A stretch of 64,000 bases of DNA, from the NCBI GenBank assembly GCA_019914945.1, contig CM034101.1:1933188-1997187 (forward strand). Reading direction: 5' to 3'. The DNA comes from Typha latifolia (lineage: Eukaryota; Streptophyta; Magnoliopsida; Poales; Typhaceae). Shown here in pieces: positions 1-23,000 of the stretch (within the stretch, counting starts at the first letter, position 1; every line of letters begins with the position of its first letter). Under the pieces are notes generated by a model, which was given only the letters and a program-made list of their open reading frames with translations, searched no databases and was not told the origin of the DNA. The translations under genes and the position numbers were made by a program.

Positions 1-156
1 GCTCGGGGAATACGAAAACAAAGCATTTCAGGGGTAAAAGTGCAAACATCACATATGGAAAAGGGTGTATACATAAATAAGGGGCCTTTTGAGGCTATAA
101 ATGTGAAATAGGAAGCATATAGAGCGGTAGTATCGGAAAAGTTATCGAGAGCTCCG
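1..156 (+). promoter_or_regulatory. COP10 upstream/leader sequence
   Basis: This stretch precedes the first ATG of the COP10 gene. It is AT-rich and contains AT-rich stretches such as ATACATAAATAA near 70-81. No clear TATA box or transcription start could be fixed, so the division between promoter and 5' leader is unknown. Confidence 0.35.
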
Positions 157-2622
<2,466 letters not shown>

Positions 2623-4440
2623 AGGTATCAACTGGTGCAATACTTTGGGGCTATAACTGAATGAAAATCCCAAGAGTATTTGTCAAGTTAATTACAATAC
2701 TCCAGGTTATCTCACCCGCTTCTTTTAGGCAGCGCCACTCTGTTTCTTTTTCTTGTTCTATTAGATGTCTCATTTTGTGTAAATTCTTTTATGATTATAT
2801 GTACAACCTGTGTAGCTAAGACTGGAAAAACATAATTCAGTTTTCCAGTTTATTTAAGGAGTTTCATCTTGGTGATCGATTTGACTTTCTGAGAGATAAT
2901 TATGGTCAATGGATCTTTCATCAAAACATTCAGTTGAGCTTGAGGTTGGCCTTTTGCACAGTCAGTGTGGAGCTCAGCCAGCTTTCTTTCTCACTGTGCT
3001 AGTGAAGAAAATATCTTGCTTGACAGTTGAAGTCTTGAACATAGATCATACAGTGGCATTCTTATGGATTTCCATCTCATGTATCATATAGCCTGTACTA
3101 ACTTGTACTTCTGTCATAAGAAAGGCTAGTTGTCCAGATTCTAGAGATTTTGGCCAAACTAGACCTCCCAATTTTTTTTTTGCTTAGGGTTAGTAAAATT
3201 TATATCTTAAAAATAAGACAGAGAGAGTTTAAAATCGCTATTTCAGTCAATAATTTTAAATTTTAGTTGCAGGTCAATGACTTATATAAAATTTTTAAAA
3301 TCACTCAGAATATTATTTAAGTCTAAGGGATATTTTTTTTATTCATATAAATTACTTTTCAAATAAGTGATCTATATAGAAATTGCCGAATCGAAAAACG
3401 GTTTTATATGAATTTTTTTTCCTTCAGATTTTGCTAATTTTTTGAATAGTTTTTAATTTTTAATTTTTACATTGCTGCTCCATTCAGTGATTTAATTTTA
3501 GAATGATTAATTGGGATAGCAATTTTAAAATACACATAACTCGTTTATAAATTTTCTAAGTGAATTAGACATCTACAACAAAATTAGAGGCTTTAAAATG
3601 GTCAAAAACTCCCAGATTGTATGCAGCTCTGCTTGTAGCTGGCTTTGAGCTCTACTTGGCTTAAGCTGGCTTTGAAATTATACTTTCTTAATTTATACCA
3701 TCACCATTGCCTTCGCCATCACCATTCTTTTTTGTTTGCTTGAGTTGATTGGTATCTTTAACTAGTTCCACTTTCATGGTAACTTCTCATTTTTTTTATT
3801 TTTTTTCATTCTTCTTTCTTTAATCTTTTAGAAAGACTAATTTGCAGTACGCAACCTGGTCATCTATACGTCCAACCAAAAAATAGGTCACTCTTCTAAA
3901 TTTAATATTATATATACAAATAAATAATAGAGGTATTTTTTCGATTTCAATGATCAAGTAGTACTTAAGAGTGGATAAAACCTATACTAATTACAAGGAG
4001 ACTTATAAGCCCCCCATTTATTTTAGAAATAAAAAATAAATAACTTTTTTATTTTAAGTAAATAACTAAATATTATAATAATATAATTCTAGAATCTAAA
4101 TATTATTTATTAAAATTATATTTTCTACTTACGTACTAACTTAATTACTAATTTACTTGATAGCTGTCCCATTAACTTACTTTATATTATATTAATAGGT
4201 ATTCACGATAATTATTATTTTTTACTTTATATTATAATAATTTTAGAATTAACCTTATTTACCACATAAACGAGGTTTTACGTGCAAATGCCAAATTAAA
4301 ACTTTTCTTAATTAGAACAAGCGTCCAGTATTTAAAGAAAAAAAAAAAAAGAAGACAAACGAGGGTTTTAAATGTAAATAAACACGCAAAAATACAAAAG
4401 GAAGCGACGGGAACTAACGTCGGAAAGCGATAGGAGGAGC
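2623..4440. other. Intergenic: COP10 3' UTR and AT-rich spacer
   Basis: The first few hundred bases are probably the COP10 3' UTR. The rest is AT-rich with poly-T and poly-A runs (for example 4336-4350). No convincing coding sequence, RNA gene or intact transposon was seen. The short ORF at 2909-3091 has no family resemblance. Confidence 0.5.
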
Positions 4441-4914
4441 CGGTCTCCGTTCAAAGTCGATTTCTCCCAACTCTGTTCTTGGCCCCTCGATTTTCCATCG
4501 TCGCTGTTATAACTTGTGCACTCCCTTCGGATTCAACCAAAACCCCACGGCAATATATCCCCATCGCTCCCTGGGGAAAGAGAGAAGAAGACAACGTTTG
4601 GGTTCGGGAGTTCTAGAAACTCTAATGGGAAGACCCAAATTCCACACGTTGACAGAGGCGAGAGATTCGTGTCCTCTTGTATAGATTTCTTCTTCAAAGG
4701 AAGCTTCGGAATCGGACAAGAACCCGCGACCCAGGAGAGATTTCGGCTGCTTCTGTTTCGATTTTTGAGAAGGAAAATTATTTCGTAGAGTTTTCTTTAA
4801 GGGCATACGTGGTAAGCCCAGAAAACCCAGAAGGGATTTCGGCTGCATCTTTGAATTTCTGGTGAAAAGGAGGGAGCTTTTCGTGAAATTGGTGTAGATT
4901 TCATCGAAGAGGGC
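4441..4914 (+). promoter_or_regulatory. Putative 5' leader of the LPPD-like gene
   Basis: This region is markedly more GC-rich than the AT-rich spacer to its left and leads directly into the phosphatase ATG at 4915. It contains several short ORFs and upstream ATGs that look non-coding. It is interpreted as core promoter plus 5' UTR, and the transcription start is not determined. Confidence 0.4.
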
Positions 4915-7565
4915 ATGGAAGGTGGGATCTCTTCATGGCAAGTACTAGCTCTTACTTCGGTTCTGAGTTGGGTTGTAGCTTCGTCCTTCTTTGATCTGAC
5001 CAGGAGGGTGAGAGCCCTGCTGCAGCCATGGGTTACCCGCCGTGTGCTTGTTGATGCTCCTTTGATCCTCCGATTCCAGGTGAGTTGCATCAAACTTTTC
5101 CTCTTTTTTTTTGTTACCCTGACTTTAATCCCATATATTGGCTTATGAAAAAGCTTTGGTATGTTGAATGGTTTTTTATTCTCTCTTCTTTTTCTCCCAT
5201 TTATTTGTTGCAGAAGAGATGGCAGCGTACGTCCTTAGACAACATGTTCTCTGTGCTGTCTTGTATCGTCTCTGTGCCCTTCTACACAGGATTCCTTCCT
5301 TTGCTGTTCTGGGTATGACTCTATTTCATCTGTCTTTTTTGTTATTTTAGGGGAAAATTAATCACGGATATTTGTTATTGGAAATTTATAGAGTGGCCAC
5401 AGCAAATTAGCCAGACAGATGACTTTGTTGATGGCCTTCTGTGTTTACATAGGGAATTCTATAAAGGTAAATGCTGTGGACTTCTTGCAATCTTTTTTGC
5501 TTTTCATTTCAAAAGAAAAATGTTGATGCATTTCCTACTTTGAGACTTTGAGTTTGGTAATATATCGGATTATTGCTTGTGATTGATATAGGATGTGGTA
5601 TCAGCTCCCAGGCCCAGTTGTCCTCCTGTGAGAAGAGTGACTGCTACTAAAGATGAGAAGGAAAATGCCATGGAGTTTGGATTGCCTTCTTCACATGCTC
5701 TCAACACTGTTTGCTTTTCAGGGTATCTTCTTCATACTATTCTTTGCATTTGCCACGGAAGCTTGTCCCTTTTCTACAATAATGTTGAAGAGATTCATGA
5801 ATAGAAAGATTTGCCAGGAGACAAGTATGACTGGAAGTCATGGGTTGATGCACATTATGATGAAAATTTTGATATATCTGCTGCTTGGCTGATGTTGGTT
5901 CTGCTGGTTATGGAATTTGCAGATACTTGTTGCATTATGTTCTGACATATGGACCTCAACCTAATGCCCTTAACATTGCTGCTGGATTTGCTATAGTTTT
6001 CTTGCTTGTAATGCTGATTGGCATAGGTGAGTTGCTGCTTTCTTTCATATATGAGTGTGGTGGCAATAGACTACACTTGATGAGGATTTAAAATCTCAAA
6101 TGTCTTTCCAGAGAACAAAAAGAATCTAGTTTTGGTTCTGGGTTATTATGTTAATTCTTTTGCTTGTGCATATGATGATTTTTTTTCCTCCAACAGGAAG
6201 GGTATACCTAGGCATGCATAGCCTGATTGATGTCGTCGCTGGAATTGGCTTTGGGCTTGCTATTCTTGCTTTTTGGCTGGCTGTGGATGGTTATATTGAT
6301 AACTTTATCATCTCTGGACAGAATGGTATGTTGAACAAAAGACTTCCATTATACTGCCCTTGTTGAATGTTGAACATAAATGCCTTCTCTATGGTGGGAA
6401 GGCCGCCTTCTCTCTCAGATTGTGGTTACTCTGTTTTTTCCATTTTGCAGTTACATCCTTCTGGGCATCTCTTTCGTTCCTATTATGTTTTGCATATCCT
6501 ACACCAGAATTTTCAACCCCAAGCTTTGAGTACCACGCGGCATTTACTGGCGTCGCATTTGGAATAGTAAGCTCAATGTTCTTTTCCTTTAATTATCATT
6601 GTAGAAGTAATTTACCTACTATAATGGAAAAGGAAATGCTTTATTTCTAACAAAAGAGGAACTTATTATTACATTATCATGAAACTCACGATTCCTTGCT
6701 TGTTGAATTTATTATGACATCATGATGAAACTTGAGTAGTTTCTAGTTTACTGACATGAATGACAAGTATTGCTCTATGAACCGTTGGGAGAGAGGCAAG
6801 AGGAAAATGTAATAAATGACAATTTAGTCAATTAAAACAAGGGGCCAGGCATAGCCAAAGGAACTCACTACTCATTTAGTTCTTCCTTTTTCGTAGCAGC
6901 GTTGTTTAAGGGAGGACACCTTGTGCCTTATTGAATAGGTCAACTAAAATTACTGTTAACTAGTTTAAATGCACTTCTGTTAGGTTACCACAAAGAATTT
7001 TCAAGTTTATGAAACATAATTTATATTGGGAAAAACTATGTACTTAATAGCCTAAATGCACCATTCCCATTTTTTTTTTTTAATTTTGACATTCTATTTG
7101 TACTGTGGTTGGTGGTAGATGAAGACAATTTTAAAAACTCTATTAATCTTCCAGGTTAGTGGTGTTCAACAAACATACCTTCTTTTCCACCATGAGGATG
7201 TTCCACACATTTTCAGTTCCCAGCTAACTCTTCCAGTTTTTGTTGGAAGGGTACTGGTTGGCATCCCGACAATATTAGCTGTGAAGTTCTGCAGCAAGGC
7301 TATTGCAAAATGGTTACTCCCAGTGATGGGCAACACACTGGGCATCCCGATAGTATCTTCATGCTATGTCCCAGCACTCAAGGCATCTGACAGCAGCAAG
7401 AATAAGTCTGAGGGTAAGCAGGCAGGGTATCTTCAGAAAGTGCTGATATTTTCTCCTCAGCAGGCATGTGATGTCGACACTGGAATAAGGTTTTTGCAAT
7501 ATGCTGGCCTCGCATGGTCAGTTGTCGACTTCGTTCCGACACTTTTCTCCCATTTAAATTTGTGA
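4915..7565 (+). CDS. PAP2-type lipid/sphingoid-phosphate phosphatase (LPPD-like)
   Basis: This is a membrane phosphatase resembling Arabidopsis LIPID PHOSPHATE PHOSPHATASE DELTA, an ER enzyme that dephosphorylates long-chain-base 1-phosphates. Eight exons are supported: 4915-5079, 5214-5312, 5392-5466, 5592-5722, 5923-6026, 6197-6325, 6451-6566 and 7155-7565, giving 409 residues (family about 416). All phases agree. The three phosphatase motifs are present: C1 K113-x6-R120-P121 (KDVVSAPRP, spanning the exon 3/4 junction), C2 LPSSH with H148, and C3 R193-x5-H199-x3-D203 (GRVYLGMHSLID). Several hydrophobic helices follow (for example around 165-192, 205-220 and 235-255). Three introns are of ordinary length (80-200 nt) and the last is about 590 nt. 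The ATG is the first one that opens the conserved hydrophobic N-terminus. Substrate is inferred from family resemblance; membership of the PAP2 superfamily is certain from the motifs. Confidence 0.92.
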
Positions 7566-8414
7566 TAGCTACAAGCTTGATTAATCAGGGATGTCCACCT
7601 CTATAGTGTAATCCCATTTAAAGTTTACGCATTCCTCATATGATTGTATACCAAATTGGCGCCAATTTTGTATCGGATATTATCTCTTCAATGTTAGAAA
7701 TGTTCCTTGAAATCACTACTGCATCTTGCAGGGAATTACTGTTTCTTGCTTGTTTATCGAAGTCCCCAAGAATCTTGTGCCTTTTTGGATGCGGACTTTC
7801 TTTATACATTGTGAAATGTAACTTATCAGGTGATTGCAATCTCGATCTCTGTTGACTAGCTGTGATATCTAATAGGGAAATACATATTGGTTCGAGGCTA
7901 TTTAATAAGTAGTGATTCTCTGAGATATTAGATTATATATCCAATGTAGATAACATCACGGAGTTCTGTTTTTTATTTTATTTATATTGTCAGACAGGAA
8001 AGAAGAAAATGTAATTACACCAAATTTGCAGTCTTTGTTAAATATATTTTATCTCCATATGCTTATATCTAAAATTATTTATATAATTATTTGTATTAAA
8101 TTAGTTTATGTACTTCTAACTAAAGTGAGACTGTTCGATCGTCCATCAACTTAATATAGCTCTATCTGAATTACTAAAATATTCTGTTATATTTATTCGA
8201 AAGTACAGAGATTAATTAAAAAAAAAGAAAAGTTGTAGAGGGGTAAGATGATCTTAGACATAAGTACGTTGAGGTAATTTTTTTTTTTTAAATAAAAAAC
8301 TCGATTTTACATTTCCTTGCTATTGTTCTGTACATGAGTAAAAACTAGATATAGACACTATCTAGGTGGGAAGAACCGACAACTACATTGGCCCAGCTAA
8401 TCTTGAATATCCAA

Positions 8415-8536
8415 ATGCCTTACTAAAGTCTGGTAGCTGGATCTTGGACATCCAGCTGCCTTACTAAAGTCGGGTAGCTGGATCTTGGACATCCAACTGC
8501 CTTACTAAAGTCGGGTAGCTGGATGATGGATATAGT
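8415..8536. repeat. 41-bp tandem repeat, about three copies
   Basis: TTACTAAAGTC recurs at 8420, 8461 and 8502, giving a 41-bp period with few differences between copies. Each unit carries an inverted pair (AGCTGGAT and ATCCAGCT, 7-base loop) that could form a hairpin. It is a short minisatellite in a non-coding spacer. Confidence 0.8.
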
Positions 8537-8639
8537 GGAAGGAAGGTAGTCCAGAGAAAGATTATTGTCTCATCTAATATATCCCTTGAGAGTTAACAAC
8601 TGCCAACCGAAGTAATAAAGAAGTTGGGTGGCTTCTCCA

Positions 8640-8757
8640 GCCGTGGGAAGCTCGAATTAAGCTCAGCTCGAATATAATTTAGCCGAGCCTGAACAAAATT
8701 CTAGGCTCAAAATGCAGATCCTCCGGCTTGCTGAGGCTCGATTCATTTACACCCACA
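8640..8757. repeat. Fragment of GCTCG-rich dispersed repeat
   Basis: GCTCAGCTCGAAT, GCCGAGCCTGAAC and GGCTCGATTCATTTACACCC are alternating forms of a GAGCTCG/GCCGAGC motif. The terminal ATTCATTTACACCC is the complement of the GGGTGTAAATGA start of the larger copy in the first PP2A intron region (14668-15176). The two are therefore probably copies of one family, and this one is truncated. Confidence 0.5.
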
Positions 8758-8832
8758 AACATAATGACATCCATGATTTCTGGCTGTCGAAGTATTTTGA
8801 TATCTTATCCATCCCATACGAACGAATGATAA

Positions 8833-8888
8833 TTTGTGTACGTAGAGGACAAAAGGAGTCATTATTTTGTGTACGTAGAGGACAAAAG
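8833..8888. repeat. Short direct repeat with 33-bp period
   Basis: GTGTACGTAGAGGACAAAAG occurs at 8836 and again at 8869. It is a small local duplication in spacer DNA with no gene attached. Confidence 0.7.
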
Positions 8889-9469
8889 TTTTGATATCTC
8901 TTATATCTAAGGAAAAAAGTGATGCAAAGAGTATTCGTCTCTTAAACAGGCACAGAACAAGTAAAAGAAACAAAAATTTCGACAGATCGTGTTACTTAAC
9001 TATTATAAGCGACTATTGTTAGGGGAAGAAAAAATATAAAAAGACGATGTTCAAAAAGAGAATAACCCAGTAGGAAAATACACAGTTCCTTTGGAGATCA
9101 CTTGAACCTAATAATTAAGCATAAGAACCCCAGATTGTTAAAATCCTCTCTACAGGACGAAAAAAGAGTTATAAAGGATACAAAACAAGGGAATGCAACT
9201 GTCCTTGGAAATAATGCAAGCTGCTGCTGATGCTGAATTTACTGGATCATCTGCCTCGACCCCAATGGAAATCGTTCACAGGTTTGCAACTATAAAGTAG
9301 ATAGATACTCCTTCAGCCAAATCATGTGTTTGGCTAACCATCAAGCACACCAGGTTGTAGTAAGAACGTGAATTGGATGTATAATCTGGAGGAAATATCT
9401 GCAATTATAACCACATTCATCAACTAAGCACTTGCAGTGGAAAAAAAGCAATTTGCCTCCTCAACTCTT

Positions 9470-17398
<7,929 letters not shown>

Positions 17399-20009
17399 CT
17401 TCTTATCCAGCCCGCGAGATGCCCCAAAACCCTAACCCTATAATTTGACTCCCTTCGCCCCTCTCTCTCCACTACTCCGAAGGCGATGAATGGCGAAATA
17501 GGAGGAGCAGAGATCGATGGAACGAAGAGGGAAAGAGGGAGAGAGGGAAACCCTCGGGCTCGGCTTCCGTGGCGTCTTTGTATCTTGTGCGAGAGAGATT
17601 TGATTTTATCGGATAAAATGAAAAAAATGAGGATCCACGGCGAATGAGCAGAACTCGGGCTGGATGGTTCCCAACAGCGTTCCACAGACTCAGGCCACGT
17701 GTCATCAATACAGATGGGAAAAAAAGAATGATTTGCATAGAGTTGCGTATTTTTCTAGACATATTTTCTGGTGCGCGTTGGGTTCGCTAAATTTTAGCGA
17801 ATATACCAAAATGTATAGTCTAAGTTTTAAACTGTGTGCATCGTTGAACTATTGCTCGTTCAATTTTATCATAATAATACTCCAAATGGTCACACTGACG
17901 AATTGTTTCTCTAAAAGCATTTCCAACGCTGACTTTATATTTCGAGTCCAAAAAATGGAGCAAGAGCCCGGTGCACTCCAACACACCGAGCTCTGTATAT
18001 ATTAAAATAATAATATAATATATATTACTATCTTAGCTATTTTAAACTACTTAATATGTCATCTTAGTGTTATTATTTTTTAATAAAAAATATATTGTTA
18101 GAAAACTCTCATCGAGATTTTTAAAATAAAGCTAACATTCAATAGTTTCAGAAGTAATTTTAAATTACTAATTTTTTAATTAAACGCATCGAAATTACAT
18201 TACACGAAATAAACATCGAAATAAGCATTACATGTCATTAACTAAAAATATCAAAATTACATTACATAAAATAAGCAGAAATTAACCAAACATAATAAAA
18301 GCAATAGATATTTAATATTCTGGTAAATCATCTCCGTAGCCATCGGTTTCGATTTCGTAGTCACTAGTTTTAGTTCCGTATTTTAATTTTTTATATTTAC
18401 ATTAGTAATAATTTTGAGTAATTATATTTTAGGACACATAATTTATTAGACTCGTATTTGTAAATAATAATAACATTTAAATTTAAATTACCTAAAAAAT
18501 AATTTAATATTAGACTCCTTTTAAAAGTCTCGATGAGACCTTTTCAATGGTATTATTTTTGTTAAAATTTTATTAGTAAAACTAATTATATACTCAGTTT
18601 AACTAACTAAATTATTTAATTAAAAATATAACTAGAATTAAAATTATTGAATATAATAATTATTATATAATTTTGGTATTTTTAAAATGTTGAAATGACA
18701 AACGAAGTCGGGCTCCATTTTTATGGCGGGGCTCCAAATTTGGAGCCGCACTACTCCTTGCTCTAAATTTGGAGCCCCACTATTCCTAGCTCTAAATTTG
18801 GAGTTAGTTTTAGAATTCCATTGGAGCTCAACCAGGCTCTAAATTTAAAATTTGGAGCCCGGTTGGAGTTGCTCTAAGCTGATCGTATAGTCGAATTATT
18901 AATTAATCTGAGCTACTAAGTAAGTCACTAAATTACCAACTAAAATTCTTCGCAATAAATGTTTGGATTGGAGTTAATTATATAAACTCACTCGTAGTAG
19001 AAAATTGTATCCAACAATTCTACTAAAATAGTTGGTCAATTTTAAATTTTCTTATGAGTCAGGCATTTTTTATTTTATCCTTCTAATTTTACTAGAATAA
19101 TAAGGCTCATTATTAAAGTGTCGGCAAAACTATGAATTTAAATAAAAAAGTAATTATATTTTATAATTTTATTACATAATACTTGGTAACACTTGTAGTT
19201 TTACATAATATGAGTTCAAACATTAAAGCATCTACAACCAAAGAGTTTAAATAAAAATATAATTAAAAAATATAATATAATATAATAATGCAATTACTTG
19301 AACACTAGTATTTTTACAATTAGACGGCCGCGATTTATTTTGCAGTTTTATTATTAGATAAATTGTATTTATTTGAACACTTATATATAATCAAAATTTG
19401 TAATTAATTTATTTACCTTATAATTTATACACGATTAGAAAATACTACGTGCTTAATAAATAAAATACATTATTTAATTTCGTAATATCTTGTAATTGAC
19501 CTAACATTATTTTGCTCAGATAATTGTGAAATTCAAAAGATATTTATGCAATACACTGTAATTGAATTAATGTTATTGTAAACTTCCAGCTCTTACAGTG
19601 TATATTGCCCTTGTAGTGTAAAAGTTTCTTATTTTCATCTATTTTTTTAAAAATATTATTAAGATTAAAGAGAATTCACTAATTGTTGTTTAAGATTATC
19701 ATATTATACTTTGTTTGAAGTTATATTATTTTGATAAATGGTGAAAACTTAAGGCGTCTCAATTGAACACTAAGTCGCTATTAGGAGGAGTTAAATTCCA
19801 ATTCCTCTATCCAATTACTAGATGGAAAACTAACGAGTAAATACAATAGAAAGAAAAGAAAGGGAAAGCAAGCGTGACGCATTCCAATAAGGTTGGCGGA
19901 AGCAAAGCGAAAAAAATAAATAAAAGAAAACCTAAAAGGGAGAAGGAAAAGAAACCAAGCAAGAGGAGGCGTTTTGGGGAGAGGCTTTAACCATCGTCGC
20001 AGCCAAGCC
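17399..20009. promoter_or_regulatory. Divergent spacer between PP2A and SCS-alpha genes
   Basis: The PP2A gene starts leftward at 17398 and the succinyl-CoA ligase gene rightward at 20010, so both promoters lie here. The first 250 bases are GC-rich with purine/pyrimidine tracts and probably form the PP2A leader. The centre is occupied by a Harbinger-like element (17915-18874). The remainder to about 19750 is very AT-rich with no coding sequence seen. Confidence 0.6.
17915..18874. mobile_element. PIF/Harbinger-like non-autonomous element
   Basis: The left end AAGCATTTCCAACGCTGAC pairs with the complement of the right end, GAGCAACTCCAACCGGGCTC, as an imperfect terminal inverted repeat. TAA flanks both sides (17912-17914 and 18875-18877), as expected for the 3-bp target duplication of this superfamily. 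The interior is AT-rich, has no transposase ORF, and near the right end repeats CTAAATTTGGAGC several times. The superfamily is inferred from the ends and duplication only. Confidence 0.65.
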
Positions 20010-23000
20010 ATGTCTCGCCAGACCTCGAAGCTGGTCGGATCCGTCGCTTCCAGGCTCTTCTCCCTCCGTAACCCGGGAGCATCTTCGCCTCTATTGCCTT
20101 CTCCCTTATCCTCTCAATCTCGCGGCTTCGCGGCGGCGCCGGCGGCGGCGGTGTTCGTGGACAAGAACACCCGTGTCATCTGCCAGGGGATCACCGGAAA
20201 GAACGGCACGTTCCACACCGAGCAGGCCATCGAGTATGGCACCAAGATGGTGCGTCTTTCCTTTTCCTGGTGGGATTTCGTCTTACGTTTTGTTTGAAGG
20301 GGTTTTCCTAAATCGAAGGGTTTGGTGTCGATCGTTGTTGTTATCTGGGGATTTGGTTGCTGTTGTTTTTGTTCGATTGATTAGTCTTTGCCTATTCAGT
20401 GATATCACGGGGAGTTGATTTGGTAATTATGTGTGATTGATCAATGCAAGCTGATCTGAAATTATCCAATGTTTAATACCCAAATGGGCCATTTTTATTT
20501 TGATCTTTTTCTCTGAGTACGTAGATTCGCTGATCTCCTTCTTTTCATTTTGATCTAAACTTGGAGATGGTGTTGCTGTCATCCATTGGCTTGCGCGCTT
20601 TACCATAGATATGTTTGCTTCTTTACCTTGTTGCGATTAACCTACGTTACGCATTTCATCCCCGCATGAAGGAACGTTTGAGAAAACTGAAATTATGAAG
20701 TATGATACTTAAGAGAAATCCAATTCCTTTTTTAGTTTTCATTTATCACCTGCAGCTGTAGTTGAATGGGACTCGCGCCTATGTAATGTGGTGATAATCC
20801 TGGTACTCTGGTGGTATATATCTATTCATGGCTAGATGGAGTTAAGCTTATGATTATAATAATAGTTGTTCCACTATACTATCTTTGGTCTTTATGGTAG
20901 ATATGTCTACTTCTCAAAGCGCTTGGATGTTTGAGGGGTTTCCATCTCTTTCCAGCCTAAGTGCATAATACCAGGATATTATATTTCATGAATTTTCTTT
21001 TCCCATACTATAATTTTAAGGTCTAACTGAAGTTCTTGAACTTGGTTCTTATATTACGGCACTTAGTTATAGGATGTTGATGAATGTAATAGGCTTCATC
21101 TGAGAGTGAGTGTTAAACATGTCGGATATGTTATTTATCCATCATGCAGACTTTTACACTGCACAAGTAGATGGACCCGAGTGATTGAGTTATGATGTAT
21201 CTACAACACAACAATGATGATAAGCCATTCTCCAATATAGGGTGTACATATCTCTGTGTGACCCATTACATCCCATGTAGAAACAACAAGGATTAGCACC
21301 TGACCAGAGTATTATTATATCCCTGTAGTGGTAACTGGTACGCACTGGCACTGTAGGTGGTGGTTTGCATTCTCATTATGTGCCGTCCATGCCTTTTACT
21401 GATCTACCGTGTAGATTTCACTGAGAAATTTATGCAATTTAGCCTGCTTCCTTGAATGATAGTGTGATTGCCTTTGAGATACTTGCTTCTTATGACAGGT
21501 TGGTGGGGTGACACCTAAGAAAGGTGGAACTGAACACTTGGGTCTTCCAGTGTTCAATTCAGTAGCAGAAGCAAAGGCTGAGACAAAGGCCAATGCATCA
21601 GTTATCTATGTTCCACCACCATTTGCTGCTGCTGCAATTATGGAGGCAATGGAAGCTGAGTTAGACCTTGTTGTGTGCATTACTGAAGGAATCCCTCAGC
21701 ATGATATGGTAAATGGCAGATTTTATGCTACATTTTCCAGTTATTTCTGGCAGAGTGTCTTATATGCTGTTTTAGTTTTTCTTCTATGTGGTTCAATGAG
21801 AATGTTCCTTGATAAACAGTTCTATGCTTTGTTTTTCTTCTAATATTTTATGTGCAGATGTTGATAAAGTTTCTAAAGGAAGAAATGGGTAGTTATGTTC
21901 ATAACAGTGAAGTCTAAAATAAAAAAGGGTGGGAAAGTATGTTGGTAGGAGGCAAAATTCCCAAAATATGCAGTCTGAATACTTAGTGTGTATATTTCAA
22001 TTTGGCTGGTAATCCTTTCACAGGTAGATCCTCCATTAACCATGCAGCCGTGCCATGATTAGCCTGATCATGCCTTTTAAAGTTCTTCAGTCTTCCTTTC
22101 TTTCAGAAAATAATTCATGTCTGATATAGCCATTTGAGAGCATTATGGATCCATTTTCGCTTAAAACTTTCTGAAAGAAGTTGATGTCATTATTATTGAA
22201 CTAAATGATAACTTACGGATTAACAGTGTTCATTTCCAACAGAAAGTACTGAACTACTGGAAAAATACTTCATTACTATAATCTCCTAGTGTTATATATA
22301 TTTGTTATAATAAAATGGATCTAACCTTATCATCAATCTGAAGAAATGTGTTGATTCATCTCATTTTTCTGTTAGGATCTTGGTACATCTCTATGAATGA
22401 TCTTATGATGCACATACCGATAGTGATATTAGGTAGTTGCTGACTAGTATAAATGTGTTGGAATGGATAGATGTTGGCTACTGCAGGCTGTTTTTTGACA
22501 TTTTTTGTGGATTTGCTTGAGGCACATGTTCGGCAAATACTTGATTTATATGCACCGTCTTGTCCTGCTAGATGGTCAAAGAAAATAACCTACACTTCAG
22601 TTGTACTATGCTGATGTGTCGAGGACTCACATCACTGTTCTTGTTTGCCTGCATGTCATACATATTCTTTATCATATTCTTGGATCTTGAGAGCATCTCT
22701 AGTTTAAGGCATAAATTGTGACATGACCTTGTAATTAGCTCTATCCACTAGTGAGAGTGCATGGCAATTTTGTGAAAGTTCACTATTCAGAAGACATGAG
22801 CTTCATTTTGTCAAGTGCCACTTTTTTGTTACTGCTGAATGAATCGATGAGAAAACCTGTTTCTCATAAGCATCTACTTTGTGTATATTAGGTTCGAGTG
22901 AAGGCTGCTCTTAACAAGCAATCGAAAACTAGATTAATTGGACCAAACTGTCCTGGCATTATCAAACCTGGAGAATGTAAGATCGGAATAATGCCTGGTT

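Larger units (their letters stand above)
7566..9469. other. Intergenic between convergent LPPD-like and PP2A genes
   Basis: Two genes converge here, so the ends hold their 3' UTRs. The middle contains a 41-bp tandem repeat, a fragment of a GCTCG-rich dispersed repeat and a short 33-bp-period duplication, each listed separately. No coding sequence is supported; small ORFs such as 7640-7855 look like UTR. Confidence 0.5.

Noticed and set aside
4507..4848. 113-residue minus-strand ORF
   Set aside because: It covers the leader of the LPPD-like gene and shows no family resemblance or promoter of its own.
8415..8536. CRISPR-like array
   Set aside because: The whole 41-bp unit repeats, with no unique spacers, and the DNA is nuclear plant sequence.
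19974..20009. Extended start for SCS-alpha
   Set aside because: The extension begins at TTG, not ATG; the plant start is ATG at 20010, which begins a normal transit peptide.
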